From: Clostridiales bacterium | GTDB taxonomy: Bacteria > Bacillota > Clostridia > Lachnospirales > Lachnospiraceae | Assembly (NCBI GenBank): GCA_029227635.1 | Contig: JAQYAH010000005.1 | Coordinates: 103,533-167,532 of the forward strand | Direction: 5' to 3' | DNA length: 64,000 bases | Part shown: piece after piece, positions 20,217 through 29,103 of the stretch | Layout of the letters: each line of letters begins with the position of its first letter | How positions within the stretch are numbered: position 1 is the first letter of the stretch | Position numbers and translations under genes: made by a program | Notes under the pieces: generated by a model | Databases searched by the model: none | The model's input: the letters and a program-made list of their open reading frames with translations, nothing else | What the model was told of the DNA's origin: nothing

Positions 20217-21275
20217 ATGGCTAGGGATCTAACCTATGCAGAACAGACATCAGTAAATAACACCTTGCGGCTTCGAGATCTGCTTAAAGGACTTCCACCT
20301 TTTGCAAAAGATTATTTCAGAGCAATTGAACCAACTACATCCAATAGAACCCGTTTATCTTATGCATACGATATAAGGTTGTTTTTTAAGTTCTTGATTG
20401 AAAACAATCCAGCATATCGAAACTACAGTCTCACTGACTTTAAGGTTGAAGATCTGAATAAGCTGGATGCACTCGATATTGAAGAATATCAGGAATACCT
20501 CAAGGTTTACACTGACACTTCTGACAAGATGGTTACCAACGGCGAGAAGGGACTTTCTCGTAAAATGTCTGCTCTTCGCTCCTTCTACAAGTACTATCAC
20601 AAGCACGGTATTATTGAGAATAATCCTACCCTCCTTGTGGATATGCCAAAATTGCATGAGAAAGCAATAATAAGACTGGATAATGATGAAATCGCTATGC
20701 TATTAGATCACATAGAACAGCGTGGTAATTCTCTTACCGGTCAGGCCAAAATCTACCATGAGAAGAATAAATGCCGGGATCTGGCGATAGTAACAACGCT
20801 GCTTGGCACCGGTATTCGTGTTTCAGAGCTTGTTGGTCTTGATATCAATAATGTGAACTTTAAGAATAACGGACTTACCGTTACCCGCAAAGGCGGTAAT
20901 CAGATGGAAGTCTATTTTGGAGATGAGGTTGAGAAAGCACTTAAAGACTATCTTGAAGAGAGAATGGCCGTAACAGCACTTCCGGGCCATGAGAAGGCCC
21001 TGTTTCTTTCCACTCAGAAACGCAGGATCGGCGTACAGGCCGTAGAGAATCTTGTTAAGAAATATGCATTGGAAGTGACCCCGAATAAGCATATTACCCC
21101 ACATAAACTAAGAAGTACTTATGGTACTGCACTCTACAAGGAGACCGGTGATATCTATCTGGTTGCGGATGTTCTTGGACATAAAGATGTAAATACTACT
21201 AAGAAGCACTATGCAGCTATTGATGAAGACAGACGCCGTCTTGCGGCGAAGGCAGTAAAATTAAGGGAGGTGTAG
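20217..21275 (+). CDS. Tyrosine recombinase (XerC/XerD-like)
   Basis: SAM-like N-terminal domain; LLGTGIRVSELVGLD (Arg), HITPHKLRSTYGTAL (HxxR), LGHKDVNTTKKHYA (H...Y); gaggtg SD before ATG 20217. Confidence 0.92.
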   Translation: MARDLTYAEQTSVNNTLRLRDLLKGLPPFAKDYFRAIEPTTSNRTRLSYAYDIRLFFKFLIENNPAYRNYSLTDFKVEDLNKLDALDIEEYQEYLKVYTDTSDKMVTNGEKGLSRKMSALRSFYKYYHKHGIIENNPTLLVDMPKLHEKAIIRLDNDEIAMLLDHIEQRGNSLTGQAKIYHEKNKCRDLAIVTTLLGTGIRVSELVGLDINNVNFKNNGLTVTRKGGNQMEVYFGDEVEKALKDYLEERMAVTALPGHEKALFLSTQKRRIGVQAVENLVKKYALEVTPNKHITPHKLRSTYGTALYKETGDIYLVADVLGHKDVNTTKKHYAAIDEDRRRLAAKAVKLREV

Positions 21276-21294
21276 GTGTGCACCTACGCCTCCC
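21265..21294. terminator. Strong inverted repeat between convergent recombinase and dtd
   Basis: gggaggtgtaggtg tg cacctacgcctccc. Confidence 0.65.
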
Positions 21295-21323
21295 ATTATA
21301 AATGTCCTGGTCGTCAACTTCTG

Positions 21324-21776
21324 TTAGAATCCTAACTCCTCAGAATCCAGAATCACTGTAAAAGGACCATCATTAAGAAGGCGAATCTTCATATCTGCTC
21401 CGAAGGACCCTCTCTCAACAGTCTTTACCTGCTCTTTTGCTTTTCCAATGATATATTCGTATAGACTTTCTGCATGGTCAGGCTTTCCGGCTCTGATAAA
21501 GCTGGGGCGATTGCCTTTTTTGCAGTCAGCATACAAAGTAAACTGTGAAACGAGAAGCAAAGATCCATTAACATCCGCAAGGGCTTTGTTTGTTTTGCCG
21601 TTCTCGTCCTCAAAGATTCGAAGACCTATAAGTTTTTTTAGCATTTTATCGGCAATAGTCTCGTCATCCTTGTCGCTGACTCCTATAAGTACCAGAAAAC
21701 CCTTTTGAATCTCTCCGATAGTATTATTATCAACAGTGACTGAGGCTTCTGACACTCTCTGAATTACAAATCTCAT
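21324..21776 (-). CDS. dtd: D-aminoacyl-tRNA deacylase
   Basis: MRFVIQRVSEASVTVDN, LLVSQFTLYADCKKGNRPSF, GAFGADMK-like GSFGADMKIRLLNDGPFTVILDS. Confidence 0.97.
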   Translation of the reverse strand: MRFVIQRVSEASVTVDNNTIGEIQKGFLVLIGVSDKDDETIADKMLKKLIGLRIFEDENGKTNKALADVNGSLLLVSQFTLYADCKKGNRPSFIRAGKPDHAESLYEYIIGKAKEQVKTVERGSFGADMKIRLLNDGPFTVILDSEELGF

Positions 21777-21790
21777 AAGTAATTGTCTCC

Positions 21791-22720
21791 TTAGTAGTTA
21801 TTGGTTTTAATTATTCTCAGGATATTCTGAAAGTAATCAGGCAAATCTGTGGTGAATCTCACTTTCTCTCCCTTTGAGGGATGGATGAGTTCCAGCTCTT
21901 TAGCGTGAAGAGTCTGAGTTAATGTCCCGGGAAAACGGGAATCCCTGTGACCATAAACCAGATCGCCAAGAATCGGGTGATTTATGTAGGCCATATGGAC
22001 TCTTATTTGATGTGTTCGTCCGGTCTCAAGGTTACACTGAATATATGTGTAATTTTTAAATGTCTCAATAACATGATAATGAGTAATGGCTTCTTTACCG
22101 GATCCGTCTCGTATGACAGCCATCTTCTTTCTGTCTGACTTGTTTCGTCCAATTGGAGCATCCACTGTTCCGTCTTCATATAAGCAGCCTTTAACGATAG
22201 CGTGATATGTCCTTTTTACTGTATGATCCTTTAGCTGTTCGGCAAGAGCATTGTGAGAAATATCATTTTTGCAGACTGCCAGGAGTCCTGTTGTATCCAT
22301 GTCAATCCGATGTACAATACCCGGACGTTTTACTCCGTTAATTCCGGAAAGGTTATCTTTACAGTGATATAGCAGTGCATTTACAAGTGTACCGGTGTAG
22401 TGACCGTTTGCGGGATGTACCACCATGTTTTTTGGCTTATTTACGATAATCAGATCATCATCTTCATAAACCACATCAATTGGAATGTCCTCAGGCTCAA
22501 TCTCAGGCTCTACAGGGGAAGGAATGCTCACAGTCACATATTCATCTCCCTTGAGCTTGTAATTCGATTTACGGGCCTGTCCGTTGATCGTAACAAACCC
22601 TTCTTCAATCAGCTTTTGTAATCCTGAACGGGACAGATCTTCAAAATAACAATTTAAGAATTTGTCCAGTCGAATTCCCTGGGATTCTTCATTTACTGTT
22701 ATGATCCTGGTTTCGGACAT
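21791..22720 (-). CDS. RluA/RluD-family pseudouridine synthase
   Basis: S4 domain, PGIVHRIDMDTTGLLAVCKND, GRTHQIRVHMAYINHPILGD. Confidence 0.94.
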   Translation of the reverse strand: MSETRIITVNEESQGIRLDKFLNCYFEDLSRSGLQKLIEEGFVTINGQARKSNYKLKGDEYVTVSIPSPVEPEIEPEDIPIDVVYEDDDLIIVNKPKNMVVHPANGHYTGTLVNALLYHCKDNLSGINGVKRPGIVHRIDMDTTGLLAVCKNDISHNALAEQLKDHTVKRTYHAIVKGCLYEDGTVDAPIGRNKSDRKKMAVIRDGSGKEAITHYHVIETFKNYTYIQCNLETGRTHQIRVHMAYINHPILGDLVYGHRDSRFPGTLTQTLHAKELELIHPSKGEKVRFTTDLPDYFQNILRIIKTNNY

Positions 22721-22723
22721 ATA

Positions 22724-23236
22724 TTACCCTTTCTTGTTTCTTCTTATGAGGAAGGAAAAATCATCATCTTTGTAATAAAAAAGTATCAAAATGACAAAAA
22801 GGAAAGCTCCACAGGTAATATAGATATCTGCCACATTGAACACCGGAAAATCAATCAGTGAGAAATAAAAGAAATCTACAACAAATCCGTTCACAACTCT
22901 ATCGATCATATTGCCCAGTGCACCGGAGATAAACAAAACTATTACGAGCTTCATCCAGTTATATTTGGATTCAGTAGGCATATTAAAGTAAATATATGCA
23001 AAAACTATCGAGAGCAGGCAGGCAAATACTACAAAAAAGAACCTTGCTCCGGAGAACATACCCCAGGCAGCGCCCTGATTCTCCAAATATCTTAATTCAA
23101 ACACTCCGTTTATAAGTACTTTTGCATGATCTTTAAGTGAAATAACCGCTTGGTTCTTTGTCCATTGATCAAGGATTATCAGTAGTATCGCGGAAACCAA
23201 GCCAATAAAGGCAGATTTGATTTTGCTTCGATTCAT
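22724..23236 (-). CDS. lspA: Lipoprotein signal peptidase II
   Basis: DQWTKNQAV, LGNMIDRVVNGFVVDFF, FPVFNVADIYITCG catalytic Asp motifs. Confidence 0.96.
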   Translation of the reverse strand: MNRSKIKSAFIGLVSAILLIILDQWTKNQAVISLKDHAKVLINGVFELRYLENQGAAWGMFSGARFFFVVFACLLSIVFAYIYFNMPTESKYNWMKLVIVLFISGALGNMIDRVVNGFVVDFFYFSLIDFPVFNVADIYITCGAFLFVILILFYYKDDDFSFLIRRNKKG

Positions 23237-23254
23237 GTTCTCATACTCCAGTGA

Positions 23255-24313
23255 TTATTTGCATACAACATCTATTGCATTACGTATATCTGACTCAGTT
23301 ACAGAACTGTCAATATACGCATCACCAATAGAATTCAGGAGAATAAATCTGAAATGACCATGTTGGTTCTTTTTATCTTGACAAGAAGCCTTGTATACTC
23401 CTTCCCTGTCAAGCCCTTCCACAGAAGTGGGAAGTCCGAAACTTCGTATAAAATCAACAGTCTCATGATAATCAACTTCAGAAATCCGGCCTTTTAAAGC
23501 AGACAGCCAGCAGGCTGCATTCATGCCTATTGCAACACAGGCACCGTGACTCAGCTTGAAATCTGCTTCCTTCTCTATAGCATGACCAAGGGTGTGTCCA
23601 AAATTCAGTAAAGCACGGATACCATTCTCTCTCCAGTCATTCTCAACTATGTACTGCTTGATCTTACCGCTTCGCTCGATCATCTCTGCCAAAACATTCG
23701 GATCCTTTTTGAGAATAGCCTCCCTGTTATTCTTAAGCCAGTAATAGTAGTCTTCAGAGTGAAGCAGGCTATGCTTTAATATCTCTCCTAAGCCACATTT
23801 GAATTCTCTGTCGGGCAAGGTGTTGATAACCTGAAGGTTAATGTAAACCAAGCCGGGTTCATAAAAAGCTCCCACAAGATTCTTGAGTCCGTTAAAATCT
23901 ACTCCGGTTTTGCCTCCTATACTGCTGTCAACCTGAGCAAGCAGGGATGTAGGAATCTGAACAAACTCAATTCCTCTCATATAAATAGAGGCAGCGAAGC
24001 CAGCAATGTCTCCGGTCACTCCTCCACCCAGGGCAACTACAAGGTCTTTGCGGTCAAAATGGTTTTCTGTGAGAGTCTGAAGAATCTCAGTTATGGTTCC
24101 CAGGTGTTTATTAGCTTCACCAGCAGGAAAAACATGGGATACACAGCCTCTGCAGTTGCCTTCAAAAACCTGTTGTATCTCATTGAGATAAAGCCTGCTA
24201 ACATTTGAATCTGTTACGATACAGACTTTCCTCTGGGATATCTCGGTCTTCAGGGACCTTATCTCCTCAAGCAAATTATCGAAGTTGTTTTCTATTACAA
24301 TTTTGTAATTCAT
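23255..24313 (-). CDS. aroB: 3-dehydroquinate synthase
   Basis: VALGGGVTGDIAGFAASIYMRGIEFVQIPTSLLAQVDSSIGGKTGVD, NFGHTLGHAIE; start placed at MNYKIVIEN. Confidence 0.97.
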   Translation of the reverse strand: MNYKIVIENNFDNLLEEIRSLKTEISQRKVCIVTDSNVSRLYLNEIQQVFEGNCRGCVSHVFPAGEANKHLGTITEILQTLTENHFDRKDLVVALGGGVTGDIAGFAASIYMRGIEFVQIPTSLLAQVDSSIGGKTGVDFNGLKNLVGAFYEPGLVYINLQVINTLPDREFKCGLGEILKHSLLHSEDYYYWLKNNREAILKKDPNVLAEMIERSGKIKQYIVENDWRENGIRALLNFGHTLGHAIEKEADFKLSHGACVAIGMNAACWLSALKGRISEVDYHETVDFIRSFGLPTSVEGLDREGVYKASCQDKKNQHGHFRFILLNSIGDAYIDSSVTESDIRNAIDVVCK

Positions 24314-24387
24314 ATTAATCTCCCGGACAATATTTGATACGGTCAAGCTCTGCTTAAACTCTGAACCTTGGATCGTCGCCTATACTA

Positions 24388-24420
24388 AAAAGAGCATCAG
24401 AAGTCTGATGCTCAAAAAAA
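24388..24420 (-). terminator. Rho-independent terminator downstream of sepF
   Basis: gagcatcaga/tctgatgctc stem flanked by A-runs (T-run on - strand). Confidence 0.7.
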
Positions 24421-24434
24421 ACTATAGGTTTCGA

Positions 24435-24977
24435 TTAGAAACTTGATCTAACCGATGAAACATCAAGAGAACTCTTGTCTGTATCCAAAAGATCTGTAAG
24501 ATCTCCGGAAACCTCAAAAGTCGAGGGAGTAAGTACAAAGACAAACTGTGTCACCTTGCGAAGATTTCCTCTTAATGCAAAACATGAGCCTGATGTGAAG
24601 TCAATTATTCTCTGTGCAACATCGATATCAAGGCCCTCAAGGTTGAGCATTACCGCTCTGTTTGATATAAGTGTTTCTGACACCTCTCTGCTGTCATCCA
24701 CAGAAGTAGGCTTAATAAAGCGAATTTCCGGACGTCTTGCTGAAGAGCGCTCGTTCTGTTTAATAGGAGTAACTTTAGAGGAGAATTTAGATGATTTCTT
24801 AGGCGGTTCATCCTCAAAAGCATCATCTTCATCATACTTGGGAGACTTATCCTTCTTGAAGAAGCTCTTCTTAGGCTTCTCTTCATAGTACTCTTCGTCG
24901 TCTATGAAATCCTCATCATAATCGTCTTCGTCATCCTCAAGACTCATAAAATTGAGAAATTTATCCAAAATACCCAT
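24435..24977 (-). CDS. sepF: Cell division protein SepF
   Basis: LISNRAVMLNLEGLDIDVAQRIIDFTSGSCFALRGNLRKVTQFVFVLTPSTFEVSG. Confidence 0.95.
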   Translation of the reverse strand: MGILDKFLNFMSLEDDEDDYDEDFIDDEEYYEEKPKKSFFKKDKSPKYDEDDAFEDEPPKKSSKFSSKVTPIKQNERSSARRPEIRFIKPTSVDDSREVSETLISNRAVMLNLEGLDIDVAQRIIDFTSGSCFALRGNLRKVTQFVFVLTPSTFEVSGDLTDLLDTDKSSLDVSSVRSSF

Positions 24978-25001
24978 ATGTAATCCCTTCTTATCACCAG
25001 T

Positions 25002-25727
25002 TTATTTGCGGCTATAATCTCTCATTCCAAAAATACTGGAACCCACTCTTACCATGGTAGCACCCTCTTCGATTGCAACTTCGAAGTCGCCGCTCATACC
25101 CATCGACAGGGCACTCATATTGACATTATCGATGTTTTCATTTCTGATGTCAACCAATAATTCTCTTAATTTTTTAAAAACTGGCCTGTTCTCCTCAGGG
25201 TCAGAAACATTAGGTGCAATTGTCATAAGTCCACTGATGTGAAGGTGAGGAAGTTTAGCAGCCTCTCTTACTAACTCTTTAGTTTCAGAGAGTTTTACTC
25301 CAAATTTGCTCTCCTCTTCAGCTACGTTAACCTCAATGAGAACCGGAATAACTCTGTCGATTTTAGCAGCTTCCTTCTCAATTGCCTCCGCAAGTCTTAA
25401 TGAATCCACAGAATGGATCATCTCGACATCTTTAACTATCATCTTAACCTTGTTTCGCTGAAGATGACCAATAAGATGCCAGGAAATATCAGCAGGGAGT
25501 TCAGGTATCTTGGAAGTAATCTCCTGAACTTTGTTCTCACCGAAACAGCGAAGTCCGAGTTCGTATGCGTTTTGTAGAGTTTCAACCGGATGAGTCTTAG
25601 TTACAGCAATCAGACGGACATCTTCCCGGTTTCTTCCGCTTCTGAGACAAGCGTTGGATATTCGCTCTTCTATCTCATTTATTCTGCTCTTTAATTCATT
25701 AACTGTTAATTCTGCCAAGATAATCAC
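25002..25727 (-). CDS. yggS: YggS-family PLP homeostasis protein
   Basis: LIAVTKTHPVETLQNAYELGLRCFGENKVQE, WHLIGHLQRNK, LSMGMSGDFEVAIEEGATMVRVGSSIFG. Confidence 0.97.
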   Translation of the reverse strand: MIILAELTVNELKSRINEIEERISNACLRSGRNREDVRLIAVTKTHPVETLQNAYELGLRCFGENKVQEITSKIPELPADISWHLIGHLQRNKVKMIVKDVEMIHSVDSLRLAEAIEKEAAKIDRVIPVLIEVNVAEEESKFGVKLSETKELVREAAKLPHLHISGLMTIAPNVSDPEENRPVFKKLRELLVDIRNENIDNVNMSALSMGMSGDFEVAIEEGATMVRVGSSIFGMRDYSRK

Positions 25728-25729
25728 CT

Positions 25730-27127
25730 CTAATTTATTTTATCGTTTTCGTTGATTGATCTGCCGTTTAAGGCAATATAATCGTAGTTTGCAATGCCGT
25801 AGGCCATGCCCTCATCTACTATACAATATTCTGAGTTTTCTGCAAGTACATGTATCTGTTTGAATACTGCATAGCCTTTGTTGATATTATAAACTCCTTT
25901 CAAAGACCCCGTCTCACTTATCTTGAACTTATCAGTGGACTCCGGCTTTACAAGTACTGCATCTGCCGGGACTTCAAGAGGATCCAGATATACTACTCCA
26001 TTGTTCGAATCGTACTGATAGACTTCCACTGACTGATATGTAGATCCGCCTGTCTTATTGGGATCCAGAATGATAATTCCGTTGCTGGAACTTTCAGGTG
26101 GATTCAGCAGATACTCATAAGGTACCAGGTAGAATTCTTTCTCTACCACTGCTGTTTGTGGAATCTTTAGACCGGTCTCATTCTGAAGTATCAGGGAAAC
26201 ATTTAGAAATCGGTCATTGATATATCGAACCATACCTTCTGAAAATGAAATTACAGCAACCTGTTTCTTGTCTATTTCCCGGAGCTCAAGGCTTCCCCAA
26301 AGCTTTATATCGTCTTTATGAAATTGAACCTGGATTTCTGTAATCTCATTGCTTTTCAGATAATCAAATGTATCATCGTCCAGAATAAAAGCCAACTCCC
26401 AGTTTTCACTGGTTATGACTTTGAATACTTCATCTCCTGCTTCTTTGTCAGTATTCTTTCGCAGATCCCGATTGTCATATTTCTCTCTCTCAATATCGCC
26501 TATGGTGAGATTGTCGGGGGTGACTTTCTCATAACCATCTGTGTGATAAGCAACTATTCCATCCACCGGTGCTGCTTCAATGTTAAAGTATTCTTGATTC
26601 TCTGTAACTATTGTGTTCAGAGAATCCCCACCATCAGTATTTTGAAGGTCCATGATCATACTGTTGAGCTGTTGTTTAAACCCATATACTGAGTCAAAGG
26701 CGTCGGCGCTGAACCCTTCCTGGAAAGATGAGATGGAGTCGATAAGACCAAGGTAGTCTTCAGTAGTGAGCATATCTATCTCTTCTGTCCCGGAGCTATC
26801 GAGAACATCTGAGTGAGAACCATCCAGGTCAGTTACACATATAATACTACCTTTACGTACCTTGGAATCATCAGGTTGAAAATATGAAACCTTACCACTC
26901 TCTCCTGCAGTCACTACAGTCTCTTCTCTTAATGCCAGTGCTGAAAAAGAATAAGACTTGGACAAAGTTCCGGTTCTGACTTCATAAGCAGTGACTGGAT
27001 CCTTAAGCACATACAAAATAATTGAAGCGATCAGGTATATCAGTATCGCTCCAAAAATGATCAATATGTAATTTGTATTCCACGAATTGTGAGGACGGGA
27101 AAACCGCTGCTTCTTACTTCCTGACAT
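25730..27127 (-). CDS. HlyD-like / membrane-anchored protein of unknown function
   Basis: N-terminal TM, biotinyl-lipoyl-like segment (ALREETVVTAGESGKVSYFQPDDSKVRKGSIICV); adjacent to yggS/sepF. Confidence 0.65.
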   Translation of the reverse strand: MSGSKKQRFSRPHNSWNTNYILIIFGAILIYLIASIILYVLKDPVTAYEVRTGTLSKSYSFSALALREETVVTAGESGKVSYFQPDDSKVRKGSIICVTDLDGSHSDVLDSSGTEEIDMLTTEDYLGLIDSISSFQEGFSADAFDSVYGFKQQLNSMIMDLQNTDGGDSLNTIVTENQEYFNIEAAPVDGIVAYHTDGYEKVTPDNLTIGDIEREKYDNRDLRKNTDKEAGDEVFKVITSENWELAFILDDDTFDYLKSNEITEIQVQFHKDDIKLWGSLELREIDKKQVAVISFSEGMVRYINDRFLNVSLILQNETGLKIPQTAVVEKEFYLVPYEYLLNPPESSSNGIIILDPNKTGGSTYQSVEVYQYDSNNGVVYLDPLEVPADAVLVKPESTDKFKISETGSLKGVYNINKGYAVFKQIHVLAENSEYCIVDEGMAYGIANYDYIALNGRSINENDKIN

Positions 27128-27205
27128 ACAAATAAGTTCTCCGGAAAAAATCAGGGTATCACCAATAATTCAGCGATACCCCTACAAGTGTGTCGTTATA
27201 TGTTA

Positions 27206-27625
27206 TTAAAGAGATGCTGCAATGCTGTCTTTCAACTCAGCAGGAATTGCGTTCTCGTCAAGACCAACGCTAATAACAAATCTTACATTGAACTCTCTTC
27301 CTACTTCATCCAAACGTTTCATTGTTGCAGTGATATCCTTTCCTTCGAGACAAGCAAGCTTAAGGAAGGAATCAATAAGGATTATTTCAAGGTCTCTGTC
27401 CTGGGATAACAAACCGAGAACAAAACCAATAAACTCTTCATTAGATTTTACATTATACTGTTTTACATCAATAAGACGAATGCGGTTGTTGAGCTCGTAC
27501 ATGTGACTCTTGCCCTTATCGAGAAATGCGATATTTCCGTCAACCTTTCCAATCTCATTAGATGCAACATCTAAAAGATACTTAGTCTTACCTGTACCAT
27601 TAGATCCAACAATCATTTCAAGCAT
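27206..27625 (-). CDS. Small P-loop NTPase of unknown function
   Basis: Walker A GSNGTGKT at N-terminus; Walker B-like LEIILID; only 139 aa. Confidence 0.72.
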   Translation of the reverse strand: MLEMIVGSNGTGKTKYLLDVASNEIGKVDGNIAFLDKGKSHMYELNNRIRLIDVKQYNVKSNEEFIGFVLGLLSQDRDLEIILIDSFLKLACLEGKDITATMKRLDEVGREFNVRFVISVGLDENAIPAELKDSIAASL

Positions 27626-27716
27626 AGCAGTTTCCTCCTTGAGTAATTATTTTTGAAAATTTACTCTATAGCAATATTATATTGGAAAATCAGATAAAAG
27701 ACAATAGATTATTTGT

Positions 27717-28748
27717 CTAGGATTCGGGGATTGCTTCCATAAGCTCCGTCATCTCTCTGTAAAGGGATGTCTTATTGTCAGCATTCAAAACCACGGAAAT
27801 ATAGGGGTTTCCACTATTGTCTCTGGACAAAAGTACGAGGCAGGCCCCCGCCTCATCTGTGGTTCCGGTCTTACCGCCCATGACTGTTACATTGGAAGGC
27901 AGGTCTACTATACCCTTAAAATAATAGTTTGTTGCTTCCCACTCTTTTAATACCTGTGATCCGTTCTCTCTCGTAATGGTCCCTGTGTATGAAGGAGTGT
28001 CAATAATCGTATTGAACGTATCATACTTGATACACTCATTAAAGATCAGGTAAAGATCATATGCAGTAGTATAATGCTCTTCATCATGGAGTCCATGCGA
28101 GTTTACAAAGTGAGTTCCTGTGCATAAGAGTTCTTCTGCGGTATCATTCATAAGAGCGGCAAAAGACTCCTCAGAGCCTGCAATATGCTCCGCAAGAGCA
28201 AGTGCAGCATCATTTCCCGAGGCAAGCATTAAAGCGTAAAGCATATCAAGAACGGTGACCTGATCTCCAACTTTAAGTCCTGCAACTGACGAATCTTTGT
28301 CAAGATTCTCAAGATTCGGGCTCACGGTTACGATCTCATCCATATCACACATTTTGAGAGCAAGAAGGCAGGTCATAAGCTTTGTAGTGCTGGCGGGATA
28401 CTGTTTAGTAAAAATTCCGTTGGCTTCCAGCACTTTTTCATTTGTAACATCAAAAAGACCTGTCGCACCGGAAACACCATTCTGTTCATATCCGCTTATT
28501 GATACGTCTGTAGATGTAACACAGAGATGATTGGAAACCGAGTAAGGATCAGGATAAAGATATTCTGCTTCGTAACTTGACATAGCCAGATAGCTTCTCT
28601 GTTCGGGAGTCAACTCCTCCTCTTTGGAGCCTAAAAGCGAACAACCACTGAGATTCAGACACAGAAGTGCTGTAATAAATACCGCTGCTATTCTATTAAA
28701 AAGATTTCTACTTATATATTTCACGCCAATCAAGATCTCCCCGGTCAA
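27717..28748 (-). CDS. dacA: D-alanyl-D-alanine carboxypeptidase (PBP5-like) with lipobox; GTG start at 28724 also plausible
   Basis: SxxK (PASTTKLM), SGN (ASGNDAALALAEH), KTG (GGKTGTTDEAG); CLNLSGC lipobox. Confidence 0.9.
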   Translation of the reverse strand: MTGEILIGVKYISRNLFNRIAAVFITALLCLNLSGCSLLGSKEEELTPEQRSYLAMSSYEAEYLYPDPYSVSNHLCVTSTDVSISGYEQNGVSGATGLFDVTNEKVLEANGIFTKQYPASTTKLMTCLLALKMCDMDEIVTVSPNLENLDKDSSVAGLKVGDQVTVLDMLYALMLASGNDAALALAEHIAGSEESFAALMNDTAEELLCTGTHFVNSHGLHDEEHYTTAYDLYLIFNECIKYDTFNTIIDTPSYTGTITRENGSQVLKEWEATNYYFKGIVDLPSNVTVMGGKTGTTDEAGACLVLLSRDNSGNPYISVVLNADNKTSLYREMTELMEAIPES

Positions 28749-29103
28749 GTGCTTTGATCAACAGCTCCGCGGTAGCAATACTGGAAGCAAAAGGAACATT
28801 GTAGGTATCACATAGAAGGTTCATCTTGAGAAAGCCCTGATCCGTGGTTGGATCTATATCCGGGTCTCTGAAAAAAATAACCAAATCTACTTCGTTTTGT
28901 TCGATTCTGGAACACAGCTGGGAGACTCCACCAAGTATCCCGGGGACCACCTTATGGAGAGAGAGGTTTGTCACCTTCTCAATGGAATATGCGGTGGTAT
29001 CAGTTGAAAATATTGTGTGTTTCTTAAGGATGTTTCTGTAAGCAATACAGAAATTCTGCATAAGAACTTTCTTTGTATCGTTTGCAACCAAAACTAGGTT
29101 CAT
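28708..29103 (-). CDS. Methylglyoxal synthase homologue, catalytic residues apparently replaced
   Basis: MGS-like fold sequence MNLVLVANDTKK...IFSTDTTAYSIEKVT...GILGGVSQ...DLVIFFRDP...CDTYNVPFASSIATAELLI. Confidence 0.85.
   Translation of the reverse strand: MNLVLVANDTKKVLMQNFCIAYRNILKKHTIFSTDTTAYSIEKVTNLSLHKVVPGILGGVSQLCSRIEQNEVDLVIFFRDPDIDPTTDQGFLKMNLLCDTYNVPFASSIATAELLIKALDRGDLDWREIYK

Noticed and set aside
20217-21275. Mobile element or prophage anchored on the tyrosine recombinase
   Set aside because: No flanking repeats, tRNA, excisionase or cargo genes; neighbours are all core genes.
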